Source of the DNA: Sphingomonadales bacterium
GTDB taxonomy: Bacteria; Pseudomonadota; Alphaproteobacteria; Sphingomonadales; Sphingomonadaceae
Assembly: GCA_028868535.1 (NCBI GenBank)
Contig: JAGWUH010000032.1
Coordinates: forward strand, 1-45,645
DNA length: 45,645 nucleotides
Direction of reading: 5' to 3'
Part shown: positions 38,092-45,645 of the stretch, in pieces
Layout: each line of letters begins with the position of its first letter
Position numbering within the stretch: position 1 is the stretch's first letter
The notes under the pieces: generated by a model
The model's input: the letters and a program-made list of their open reading frames with translations, nothing else
Told to the model about the DNA's origin: nothing
The model's database searches: none
Made by a program: the position numbers and the translations under genes

Positions 38092-39086
38092 CAGTCGTCT
38101 TCATCATCATAGCCGACCAGCGCCAGCGCGCGGGCCTTGCGCTGGGTCAGCTCGCACCAGCGCAGCAGCGCTTCCTCGGCGCCGTGGGTGATCCAGGTCT
38201 CGCCCGGGTTCACCTCCGCGATCGTCGCGGTCAGCTCGTCCCAGTCGGCATGGTCGGATATTACCAGCGGCAGGTCTACGTTGCGCTGGCGCGCGCGCTG
38301 GCGCACGCGCATCCAGCCCGACGCCATCGCCGTTACCGGATCGGGCAGGCGGCGGCTCCAGCGGTCGTTGAGCGCCGAGGGCGGGCTCAGCACGATCGCC
38401 CCCTCCAGCGCGCCCTTCGGCACCCCCGCGACCAGCCGCACATCGCCCAGATCGACCCCGAGTTCGGCATAGAGCCGGCACATCCGTTCGAGCGCGCCGT
38501 GCAGCCAGACCGGCTCGTGGTAGCCGGCGCGGCGCAGTTCGGCGATCACCCGCTGCGCCTTGCCCAGCGCATAGGCGCCGACCAGCACGCAGCGCCCTGC
38601 CCCGCGCGCCGCCAGCAGCCTGGCGATCTCCCCGCCGATCGGCGGGTGGCGGAACACCGGCAGGCCGAAGGTGGCCTCGGTGATCAGCACGTCGCAAGGC
38701 ACCGGCACGAACGGCGGGCAGGTCGGATCGGGCCGCCGCTTGAAATCGCCGGTGACGACGACGCGCTCGCCGGCGTGCTCGAGCAGGATCTGCGCGGAAC
38801 CGAGCACGTGCCCGGCAGGGTGGAAAGTGGCGCGGACGCCGCCGGGCAGCGTGACCGTCTCGCCATAGGCGACGGGCACGGCCCGCGCCGCCGGGTGGCC
38901 GAAGCGCAGCGCCATGATCGCCAGCGTCTCCGCCGTCGCAAAGACCTGGCCGTGCCCGCCGCGCGCATGATCGGCGTGGCCATGGGTGATCAGCGCCAGC
39001 GGCGCCGGCTGCGCGGGATCGACCCACGCCCCGGCCGGCGCCACGCGCAAACCTTCACGTTCGGGGACCAGCCAGCGCGCCGTCAT
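38091..39086 (-). CDS. Ligase-associated MBL-fold DNA exonuclease
   Basis: A 331-aa metallo-beta-lactamase-fold protein. THGHADHARGG gives the HxHxDH metal site, and AGHVLGSAQILLEHAGERVVVTGD and ISDHADWDEL supply further ligands, resembling SNM1/CPSF-like nucleases. It is the exonuclease partner of the ligase immediately downstream, which overlaps by one base. I chose ATG 39086 (331 aa, close to the family length) over ATG 39155, whose extra 23 residues look non-family. The expected helicase and phosphoesterase genes are absent on both sides here. Confidence 0.9.
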   Translation of the reverse strand: MTARWLVPEREGLRVAPAGAWVDPAQPAPLALITHGHADHARGGHGQVFATAETLAIMALRFGHPAARAVPVAYGETVTLPGGVRATFHPAGHVLGSAQILLEHAGERVVVTGDFKRRPDPTCPPFVPVPCDVLITEATFGLPVFRHPPIGGEIARLLAARGAGRCVLVGAYALGKAQRVIAELRRAGYHEPVWLHGALERMCRLYAELGVDLGDVRLVAGVPKGALEGAIVLSPPSALNDRWSRRLPDPVTAMASGWMRVRQRARQRNVDLPLVISDHADWDELTATIAEVNPGETWITHGAEEALLRWCELTQRKARALALVGYDDEDD

Positions 39087-39224
39087 GCCTTGCCAACGCG
39101 CCAGCCGCCCAAGCGTTGCCGTTCCTGCCGGCGATGACGACACCGCGTGCACCATGCATCGCTTGCGTTCATCGCCGCAGGCTGGTTCAAAGCCACCGTC
39201 GGGTCAACCGCGAGAGGACGTTCG

Positions 39225-40145
39225 ATGCAGATGCGCCCGCTGGGCAAGACCGGGATCGCCATCGCCCCGCTGGTGCTGGGCGGCAACGTGTTCGGGTGGA
39301 CCGCCGACCGCGAGACCAGCTTCGCGCTGCTCGACGCCTTCCTCGACGCCGGCTTCAACGCGATCGACACCGCGGACGTCTACAACCGCTACGCCCCCGG
39401 GCTGCAGGGCGGCGAATCGGAGACGCTGATCGGCGACTGGATGGCCTCGCGCCGCTGCCGCGACCGCGTCGTGCTGATCTCCAAGGGCGGGCTGCCGATG
39501 GGCGAAGGCCTGGAGGGGCTGGGCGAGGACTACCTGCCCCGCGCCTGCGCCGCCTCGCTGCGGCGGCTGGGCACCGACCACATCGACGTCTACCTCGCGC
39601 ATCGCAGCGATCCGGCGGTGCCGATCGAGGAGACGCTGGCGACGTTCGAGGCGCTGAAGGCGGCGGGCCGCATCGGCCACGCCGGCGCATCGAACTATTC
39701 CCCCGCCGAGCTGGCCGAGGCGCTGGCGGCGGGCGACACCTACGAAGTGTTCCAGCCGCAGTACAACCTGGTCGAGCGCGCGTCCTACGAAGGCCCGGTC
39801 GAGGCGCTGTGCACCGCCCACGGCATCGGCGTCGTCACCTACTACGCGCTCGCCGCGGGCTTCCTCACCGGCAAGTACCGCACCCCCGCCGACCTCGCCG
39901 GCAACCGCGCGCGCGTCGCCGGCGCCTACCTGAACGACGCCGGCCTCGCCGTGCTGGCGACGCTCGACCGCGTCGCCGCCCGCCACGGCGCCACCCCGGC
40001 GCAAGTGGCGCTGGCGTGGATCATGGCGCGCCCGTCGGTGACGGCGCCGATCGCCAGCGCCACCAGCGTCGCGCAACTGCACGATATCCTCGCCGCGACG
40101 CGCCTCTCGCTCACCGCCGAAGACCTCGCCGAACTCAACGCCTGA
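39225..40145 (+). CDS. Aldo/keto reductase
   Basis: A 306-aa NADPH-dependent oxidoreductase of the aldo/keto reductase superfamily. The catalytic tetrad is visible: Asp48 and Tyr53 in DTADVY, Lys87 in ISKGG and His126 in YLAHRSD. GASNYSPAELAEAL, QPQYNLVER and the late ALAWIMARPSVTAPIASATS (cofactor pocket) also fit. ATG 39225 follows GAGAGGA. It opens a five-gene plus-strand run with an SDR, a crotonase and an amidohydrolase, so a role in catabolism or detoxification of a carbonyl compound is plausible. The substrate cannot be read from sequence. Confidence 0.92.
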   Translation: MQMRPLGKTGIAIAPLVLGGNVFGWTADRETSFALLDAFLDAGFNAIDTADVYNRYAPGLQGGESETLIGDWMASRRCRDRVVLISKGGLPMGEGLEGLGEDYLPRACAASLRRLGTDHIDVYLAHRSDPAVPIEETLATFEALKAAGRIGHAGASNYSPAELAEALAAGDTYEVFQPQYNLVERASYEGPVEALCTAHGIGVVTYYALAAGFLTGKYRTPADLAGNRARVAGAYLNDAGLAVLATLDRVAARHGATPAQVALAWIMARPSVTAPIASATSVAQLHDILAATRLSLTAEDLAELNA

Positions 40146-40209
40146 GCGGTTGCGCCGCCACCGCGATCGGTTAGCATCCGGCGACAGGCGCAACGCGCAG
40201 GAGAGGGAC

Positions 40210-41157
40210 ATGACGATATCGTTCGCAGGCCAGGCCGTCGTCGTCACCGGCGCCGGCGGCGGGCTCGGCCGCACCTATGCGGTGGACATCGCGCGGCGCG
40301 GGGGCATGGTCATCGTCAACGACCTCGGCGGGCCGACCACCGGCGGCGAGGGCGAACGGCTGAACAGCTTCGCCGACGACGTCGTCGCCGAGATCACCGC
40401 GTTCGGCGGCCAGGCGATCGCCAGCTACGATTCCGTCGCCACCCCGGAAGGCGGCGCCGCGATCATCGACGCCGCGCTCACCGCTTTCGGCCGCATCGAC
40501 GCGGTGATCGCCAATGCCGGGACCATGCGCTACGGCGATTTCGAGCGCCTGAGCTTCGCCGACCTGCAGTCGCTGCTGGCGGTGCACATCGGCGGCACCT
40601 GGAGCGTGGCGCAGGCGGCCTGGCCGCATTTCAAGGCGCAGGGTTATGGCCGCCTCGTCTGCACCACCTCGTCCGCCGGGCTGATCGGCGCCGCCGGCCT
40701 CGCCGCCTATGGCGCCGCCAAGGGCGGGGTGATGGGGCTGATGCACGTGCTCGCCAACGCCGGCGCGCCGCACGGCATCCTGTGCAACGCAATCATGCCC
40801 AACGCCTACACCCGCATGACCAGCACGATGAGCACCGAGGACGTCGGCGGCGGCGCCAACCCGTGGAGCGCGGCGATGCCGCAGTTCTTCGATCCCGCCT
40901 ACACCACCGGCCTGACCACTTATCTCGCCAGCAACGCCTGCCACACCAGCCACGGCATCTATTCGGCGTGCATGGGCCGCATCGGCCGCGCCTTCGTCGG
41001 CATCACCCACGGCGTCATCGACGACGAGCGCCCGACGGCCGAGCAGATCGCCGAACGCTGGGACGCGATCAACGACCTCTCCCCCGGCTATTGCGTGGCC
41101 GAGGAAGTGGCCGAGGAATTCCGCGACGTTGCCGAACTGCGCGGCCTGGCGCCGTGA
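40210..41157 (+). CDS. Short-chain dehydrogenase/reductase
   Basis: A 315-aa NAD(P)-dependent SDR. The cofactor loop is TGAGGGLGRTYA and the catalytic Ser154/155, Tyr167 and Lys171 lie in TTSSAG and AAYGAAKGG. The VIVNDLGG stretch after the second strand is typical of peroxisomal-multifunctional-enzyme-like 3-hydroxyacyl-CoA dehydrogenases used in degradation of branched or steroid side chains (established family trait); with the crotonase overlapping its stop (GTGA), a beta-oxidation role is likely. AGGGAC precedes ATG 40210. Confidence 0.93.
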   Translation: MTISFAGQAVVVTGAGGGLGRTYAVDIARRGGMVIVNDLGGPTTGGEGERLNSFADDVVAEITAFGGQAIASYDSVATPEGGAAIIDAALTAFGRIDAVIANAGTMRYGDFERLSFADLQSLLAVHIGGTWSVAQAAWPHFKAQGYGRLVCTTSSAGLIGAAGLAAYGAAKGGVMGLMHVLANAGAPHGILCNAIMPNAYTRMTSTMSTEDVGGGANPWSAAMPQFFDPAYTTGLTTYLASNACHTSHGIYSACMGRIGRAFVGITHGVIDDERPTAEQIAERWDAINDLSPGYCVAEEVAEEFRDVAELRGLAP

Positions 41158-41918
41158 GCGACCCCGCCTACTTCACCCGCTACACCGGCATCTACATGGC
41201 TCGCGACGCCGCCGGCGTGCTGGAGCTGACGCTGCACACGCGCGGCGGCCCGGCGCTGTGGGGCACCTCGCCCGCCAGCCTCCACGCCGAACTGGGCGAT
41301 GCCTTCCTCGACATCGCCCGCGATCGCGCCAACCGCGTGATCGTGCTGACCGGCACCGGCGACAGCTTCATCGCCGCCGCCGACCCGCAGGAGCGCGCGC
41401 CGGAATCCAGCCTGGCGGACATGTGGCCGCGCATCTACGACGAGGGCGCGGCGCTGCTGCGCAACCTGCTCGACCTGCCGGTGCCGGTGATCGCCGCGGT
41501 CAACGGCCCGGCGCTGATCCATGCCGAGATCGCGGTGCTGTCCGACATCGTGCTGGCCAGCGACACCGCCGAGTTCGCCGATCTCGCGCATGTCCCGGGC
41601 GGCGGCGCGGTGCCGGGCGACGGCGTCCACGTGGTCTGGCCGATGCTGCTCGGCCCCAACCGCGGCCGCTACTTCCTGCTCACCGGCGAACGCATCGGCG
41701 CCGAGGAAGCGCGACGCATCGGCATCGTCGGCGAGGTGCTGGCGCCCGCCGCGCTGCTGCCGCGCGCGCGCGAACTGGCGGCGCAGCTTGCGAAACTGCC
41801 GACGCCGATGCTGCGCTACACCCGCGAGGTGCTGGTCCGCCAGCTGCGCCAGCGCCTGGGCGCGGAACTGTCCAGCGGCCTCGCGCACGAGGCGCTGGCG
41901 ACGCTGCTGCCGCGCTGA
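41154..41918 (+). CDS. Enoyl-CoA hydratase/isomerase family protein
   Basis: A 254-aa crotonase-fold protein. The GDSFIAAADPQE and AAVNGPALIHAEIAVLSD segments align with the usual oxyanion-hole positions, with a Glu (HAE) at the first catalytic acid position; the classical glycine run GGG and the second-acid motif are replaced (IHAEIA, PGGGAVPGDG), so the reaction may differ from standard hydration. It starts at GTG 41154, overlapping the SDR stop by 4 bp, which argues for joint action on one CoA ester. A membrane-protein gene begins directly after its stop. Confidence 0.87.
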   Translation: MSDPAYFTRYTGIYMARDAAGVLELTLHTRGGPALWGTSPASLHAELGDAFLDIARDRANRVIVLTGTGDSFIAAADPQERAPESSLADMWPRIYDEGAALLRNLLDLPVPVIAAVNGPALIHAEIAVLSDIVLASDTAEFADLAHVPGGGAVPGDGVHVVWPMLLGPNRGRYFLLTGERIGAEEARRIGIVGEVLAPAALLPRARELAAQLAKLPTPMLRYTREVLVRQLRQRLGAELSSGLAHEALATLLPR

Positions 41919-42371
41919 ATGGCGAGGCCGTTTCCCGGCGGCGATCGCGGCCTTTCGATCATCCTGCTGATCGGCGGGCTGTTCGTGGCGATCGCCGGGG
42001 CGGCCAATCTCGGCATCGAATACCGGCATGCGGCCCAGCCCCGGATCGCCGCCACGGTCGAGGCACCCCGCCGCGTCCTGCCGAGCCGGTGGCTGAACGG
42101 GCGCAGCGGCATCGTCGCCCGTCTGCACTTCCCGATCGTCAGCCACGGACATGCCGTCGCCTGCATCGTCGATGCCGTGCGAATCGGCGGGCTGGATGAA
42201 GACATCACCGACGGATCGCGAATCGACGTGGTCGCGGGTGCACACGGCTGCGACGACCCGTTCGTTCCCCGCCTGCTCCCGCCGGACGCGACGTCGTGGA
42301 TCATGATCGTCGTGGGGGCCGCAGCCGTGCTGGTGGCGGCAGCACTGTCGCGGGGCCGCACCGGCGCCTGA
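41919..42371 (+). CDS. Two-helix membrane protein of unknown function (DUF3592-like)
   Basis: A 150-aa protein with a membrane helix near each end (LSIILLIGGLFVAIAGAANL and SWIMIVVGAAAVLVAAALS) and an extracytoplasmic domain of about 85 residues between them containing two Cys (AVACIV and AHGCDD). That arrangement resembles the DUF3592 family, with no known function. Its ATG directly follows the crotonase stop, so it is probably cotranscribed with the catabolic genes, although its link to them is unclear. It may instead be a bystander. Confidence 0.72.
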   Translation: MARPFPGGDRGLSIILLIGGLFVAIAGAANLGIEYRHAAQPRIAATVEAPRRVLPSRWLNGRSGIVARLHFPIVSHGHAVACIVDAVRIGGLDEDITDGSRIDVVAGAHGCDDPFVPRLLPPDATSWIMIVVGAAAVLVAAALSRGRTGA

Positions 42372-42521
42372 TCCGGCGGCCTGCCGTGCTGAATCCGCTC
42401 CATCGCCCCCGCGCTTCCCCGTTCGCTATTGCGACTCGTCCGCGCAAACTTGCCCTGAATCAATTTGCCCGGTCGCGATCGGCGTCAGGAACGCTCCATT
42501 GGATGCCAAAAGGAGCCCCCC

Positions 42522-43838
42522 ATGAAAATGGAAGACATGGTGATCATCTCGGTCGATGATCACATCAGCGAACCCGCCCACCTGTTCCAGAACCACCTGA
42601 GCGGCGAGGCGCTCGCCACCGCGCCGACGATGAAGCACAAGTCGAACGGCTCCGCCTACTGGGAATACTACGGCGCCAAGATGGCGTCGGTCGCGCTCAA
42701 CGGCGTCGTCGGCCGGCCCAAGGAAGAGTACGGCATGGAGCCGACCAGCCTCGACCAGCTGCGCAAGGGCTGCTGGGACCCGCAGGCCCGCGTCGACGAC
42801 ATGGACGTCAACGGCATCGCCGCCAGCCTCAACTTCGGCACCTTCATCGGCCTCGACGGGCTGATGTTCTGCACCGCGCCCGACAAGACCTATGCGGCGA
42901 AGCACGTCCAGGGCTACAACGACTACCACTGGTACGAATGGTGCGAGGCGCACCCCGGCCGCTTCATCATGAACGGCATCCTGCCCGCCTGGGACATGGA
43001 CGCCACCGTGGCGGAAATCCACCGCCTGGCAAAGCTCGGCTGCACCTCGGTCTCGTTCAACGAGAACCCGACCAAGCGCGGCCTGCCGTCGATCCACAAC
43101 CCCTTCTGGGAGCCGCTGTGGAAGGCCTGCGCCGATACCGACATGACCATCAACCTGCACATCGGCGCCGGCAACCCCAGCCCGCACGCATCGGATGAAT
43201 CGCCGATCGAGGCGTGGATCACGACGATGCCGATGTCGGTGTCGATCGGCCTGGCGGACTGGCTGCACCTCGAGGCGCTGCACCGCTATCCGCTGAAGAT
43301 CGCGATGTCGGAAAGCGGCATCGGCTGGATTCCCTACCTGCTCGAACGCGCCGACTACGCGAACATGCAGCACAGCGCCTGGACGCATTCGGGCACCTAC
43401 CTGAACGGCAAGAAGCCGTCGCAGGTCTTCGCCGAGCACTTCTACTCGTGCTTCATCGACGATGCCTATGGCTGCCGCAACCTCGACCTCGTCGGCGAGG
43501 ACCGGGTCTGCTACGAGGTCGACTATCCGCACTCCGACGCCCCCTGGCCGAACGCGCCGGAAGTGCTGTGGCGCTCGGTCAACCAGCTGTCGGACGGGCT
43601 GATCGACAAGGTCACCCACCTCAACGCGATGAAGCTCTATCGCTTCGACATGTTCGGCAAGATCCCGAAGGAGAAGCTGACGGTGAAGGCGCTGCGCGCC
43701 CAGGCCGCGGCGAAGGGCGTCGACACCTCGATCCACTCGCAGGCCGGCGCCGCCCCGGAAAACCAGGGCGACAAGAAGCGCGCGATCACCTCGGGCGATG
43801 TCAACGCGATGTTCCGGAAGCACGCCGAAGCGGTCTGA
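42522..43838 (+). CDS. Amidohydrolase family protein (ACMSD-like amidohydrolase 2)
   Basis: A 438-aa metal-dependent TIM-barrel hydrolase or decarboxylase. The N-terminal metal motif is atypical, VDDHISEP (His14), followed by INLHIGAGNPSP (metal His), SESGIGWIPYLLERAD and the late VDYPHSDAPWPN with the catalytic Asp. These fit amidohydrolase-2 enzymes such as aminocarboxymuconate semialdehyde and gamma-resorcylate decarboxylases, common in aromatic catabolism. An AGGAG site precedes ATG 42522; the longer open frame is discarded. It ends the plus-strand cluster and is followed by a long hairpin. The exact substrate is unknown. Confidence 0.9.
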   Translation: MKMEDMVIISVDDHISEPAHLFQNHLSGEALATAPTMKHKSNGSAYWEYYGAKMASVALNGVVGRPKEEYGMEPTSLDQLRKGCWDPQARVDDMDVNGIAASLNFGTFIGLDGLMFCTAPDKTYAAKHVQGYNDYHWYEWCEAHPGRFIMNGILPAWDMDATVAEIHRLAKLGCTSVSFNENPTKRGLPSIHNPFWEPLWKACADTDMTINLHIGAGNPSPHASDESPIEAWITTMPMSVSIGLADWLHLEALHRYPLKIAMSESGIGWIPYLLERADYANMQHSAWTHSGTYLNGKKPSQVFAEHFYSCFIDDAYGCRNLDLVGEDRVCYEVDYPHSDAPWPNAPEVLWRSVNQLSDGLIDKVTHLNAMKLYRFDMFGKIPKEKLTVKALRAQAAAKGVDTSIHSQAGAAPENQGDKKRAITSGDVNAMFRKHAEAV

Positions 43839-43862
43839 TCCGCTTCGCCCGCCCGAACCGCG

Positions 43863-43894
43863 ACGGCCCGGCTGCAGCGATGCAGCCGGGCCGT
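43863..43894 (+). terminator. Terminator after the amidohydrolase gene
   Basis: A perfect 14-bp stem, ACGGCCCGGCTGCA (43863-43876) and TGCAGCCGGGCCGT (43881-43894), with a GCGA loop, followed by TT. It lies 24 bp after the amidohydrolase stop, between convergent genes, so it may also serve the minus-strand gene. Confidence 0.7.
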
Positions 43895-43934
43895 TTCACG
43901 TTGCGGGCGGCCCGTCGAACGGCGCCGCCGGCGC

Positions 43935-45645
43935 TCAGCCGCGGGCGACGGCTTCCGCCGCGATCATCCGTGCCTCCGCCTGGAGGCCGACGCGGTTGAG
44001 CGCGGCGACGATGTGGTAGAGGTGGCGCGCGGTCATGCGGTCCCAGCCGCTGCCCTGCATGCCCAGCCCGGCCAGCAGCGCGACCAGCGCCGGATTGCCG
44101 ACTTCGGCGGCCTGGTCGATCGCACGGACCCAGCGGCCGTTGCCGTCGAGCGGGACCTCGAGCTTGTCGGCAAGATCGTCGCGCACGCTGTCGGAAATGC
44201 GGCCCAGCCCGGCCAGGCCGGCCAGCAGCATCGCCGTGCGGTGCGACTTCTCCGACTTGTCGTCGCCACGGAACGAGGACAGCGCGCCGCCGTCGACCAG
44301 CACGCGGCCGCCCGGTGCGGCGAGCGCGAGCAGCGCCCAGGCCTCGCTGCCGGGTTCGACGGCGCCCTGCCAGCGCATCGCGTTGGCGTCGAGCCCGGCC
44401 GACAGCATCGCCGCGATCAGGTCCGCCGCGTCCTGCCCGGTGGCGCTGCCCACCGGCATGCGCGCGGCGGCATAGGCGCACAGCGTCATCCGCGACCAGC
44501 GCTGCAGCGGGTCGGCGGCGCCGTCCCACAGCCTGCGCATCGCCTTCAGGCGATCGTCCGGGGTGGCGCCGACATAGGCGTCGCGCAGCAGCAGCGCGCG
44601 ATCGGCGCCGCCGCCGGTGATGCCGTCGTCGGCATAGATCTGGCTGTAGAGATCGACCATCGCCGCGCTCGACAGGATGCCCATGCCGCCGGCGCGGTCG
44701 GCCGCGTCGGCCCGCAGCGCCAGCGGCACCATCGGCGCCAGCGCGGTGGCGGGATCGAACGCACCGCCGGTCGGCTGCAGGAGATCGGCCGGCGGGGTCA
44801 GCCCGGTGGCGATCGCCAGGGCATAGCGGAACGGGGTCATGCCGTCGACGCCGGTCCACTCGATGGTGACGGCGCGGCGGCCCTTGCCGGCGGCGCCCGC
44901 GTACTTCTGCGCGAGCAGCATGTCGACCTTGGGCATCGCGCCCTGGTAAGTCAGCCGGTCAAGCTGGGCGAAGCCGGCGCTGGCGTTGCCAACGAACGTG
45001 GCGCACATCGCCTTCAGCACCTGCCATTCGCCGTCCTTGCGCAGCGCCGGCCATTGCTGCTGCACCGGGCAGAAGCCGGTGACGTCGGCGGTGGCGACAT
45101 AGGCGTCGAGCGCGGCATCGACCAGCAGCGGCGAATAGCCGGCGGGATCGACGTCCTGCACCAGTGCGCGGGCGGCATCGCCCTCGCCCATGCGCAGCAG
45201 CAGCGCGGCACGCAGCGCGGCGAAATCGGCCGGGTCCAGCCCGTCGGGCGCGTCGAGCCGCGAGGCCAGCGCGCGGCGCAGCAGGACGTGGCCCCAGCGC
45301 GAGACGAGCTTGCCCGAATTCCCCGCAAGGGTGGCGCGGACCAGCGACGGGTCCTGGTGGGCCAGCGCGAACGGCGGCAGCCCGCCCTCGCCGGCGCCGA
45401 TCACGCCGACGCGCAGCAGCGCGCGCCGCGCGCCGGGGGGGATGTCGTACTTGGGCTTGAGGCCGAGCGCCTCGTCGAGCTTGTCGGGCGACAGCCGCTC
45501 GAGATCGGCCATCGAGCGGATGCCGCCCGGAAACAGCGCGCCCAGGCCGGAACCGGACGGCGCCGCCGGCGTGGCGGTTTCGCCGGACGGAGGGGCGGCG
45601 GACGGGCTGGCGACGGTGCCGGGCGCAGCGGCGACGGCGGCGGAG
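43935..45645 (-). CDS. Large uncharacterised protein, N-terminus beyond the window
   Basis: An open frame runs from the stop at 43935 to the window edge, giving at least 569 residues. An internal ATG at 45512 is unlikely to be the start because the frame continues upstream into an Ala/Pro/Ser-rich stretch (APGTVASPSAAPPSG) like a linker. The body is a long series of amphipathic, Ala/Leu-rich helices in helix-turn-helix units (e.g. FAALRAALLLRMGEGDAARAL), suggesting a TPR-like or other alpha-solenoid. Few Cys and no catalytic motif are seen. It converges with the amidohydrolase gene. The family is not recognised. Confidence 0.82.
   Translation of the reverse strand, partial: SAAVAAAPGTVASPSAAPPSGETATPAAPSGSGLGALFPGGIRSMADLERLSPDKLDEALGLKPKYDIPPGARRALLRVGVIGAGEGGLPPFALAHQDPSLVRATLAGNSGKLVSRWGHVLLRRALASRLDAPDGLDPADFAALRAALLLRMGEGDAARALVQDVDPAGYSPLLVDAALDAYVATADVTGFCPVQQQWPALRKDGEWQVLKAMCATFVGNASAGFAQLDRLTYQGAMPKVDMLLAQKYAGAAGKGRRAVTIEWTGVDGMTPFRYALAIATGLTPPADLLQPTGGAFDPATALAPMVPLALRADAADRAGGMGILSSAAMVDLYSQIYADDGITGGGADRALLLRDAYVGATPDDRLKAMRRLWDGAADPLQRWSRMTLCAYAAARMPVGSATGQDAADLIAAMLSAGLDANAMRWQGAVEPGSEAWALLALAAPGGRVLVDGGALSSFRGDDKSEKSHRTAMLLAGLAGLGRISDSVRDDLADKLEVPLDGNGRWVRAIDQAAEVGNPALVALLAGLGMQGSGWDRMTARHLYHIVAALNRVGLQAEARMIAAEAVARG

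Overview
The window is high-GC DNA (by eye about two thirds G+C) with dense coding. Gene content and order point to an alphaproteobacterium of the order Sphingomonadales (Sphingomonas/Novosphingobium/Sphingobium type). Grounds: a DivL-like kinase next to tsaE, an alphaproteobacterial addBA with trxA, an ahcY preceded by an ATATAAAGA palindrome, small secreted Arg/Asp-rich proteins, a large TonB-dependent receptor, Flp pilins, and AKR/SDR/crotonase/amidohydrolase catabolic genes. This assignment is inference; the window has no rRNA or other taxonomic marker.

Layout. 0.2-6.1 kb: housekeeping genes secA, argJ and an inositol-monophosphatase-family gene, plus two small secreted proteins. 6.1-17.6 kb: a seven-gene run on the minus strand, transcribed divL-like, tsaE, amgK, murU, addB, addA, trxA, with stop/start overlaps (GTGA, ATGA) or gaps of a few bases at most junctions. 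It joins cell-cycle signalling, tRNA t6A modification, peptidoglycan-sugar recycling and double-strand-break repair. 17.7-20.97 kb: a three-gene plus-strand island of unknown function (an AT-rich GIY-YIG-like protein, a 294-aa helical protein, a ~486-aa protein with an EF-hand-like loop), closed by a long hairpin. 21-26.2 kb: ahcY with a palindromic operator, a small secreted two-Cys protein, a peroxiredoxin, a small membrane protein, folE and a phospholipase-D-family gene.

26.3-31.3 kb: a TonB-dependent receptor divergent from a TPP-dependent 2-oxoacid dehydrogenase E1 alpha/beta pair. They share a 486-bp intergenic region with two small palindromes about 20 bp apart, and a strong terminator follows E1 beta. 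31.4-33.3 kb: xerD and accA. 33.4-34.3 kb: three Flp pilin genes, two of them near-identical tandem copies each followed by a similar hairpin. 34.4-36.5 kb: mutT, tRNA-Arg(ACG), a lower-GC acyltransferase and a 53-aa CxxC protein. 36.5-39.1 kb: an ATP-dependent DNA ligase and its MBL-fold exonuclease partner, without the helicase and phosphoesterase that usually accompany them. 39.2-43.8 kb: a plus-strand catabolic cluster (AKR, SDR, crotonase, membrane protein, amidohydrolase) ending in a strong hairpin. 43.9 kb to the end: a large uncharacterised protein whose N-terminus runs off the window.

The items most worth a second look are the 17.7-20.97 kb island, the tyrosine at the phospho-acceptor position of the DivL-like kinase, the tandem Flp pilins, the incomplete ligase cassette, and the paired palindromes between the TonB receptor and the E1 genes.
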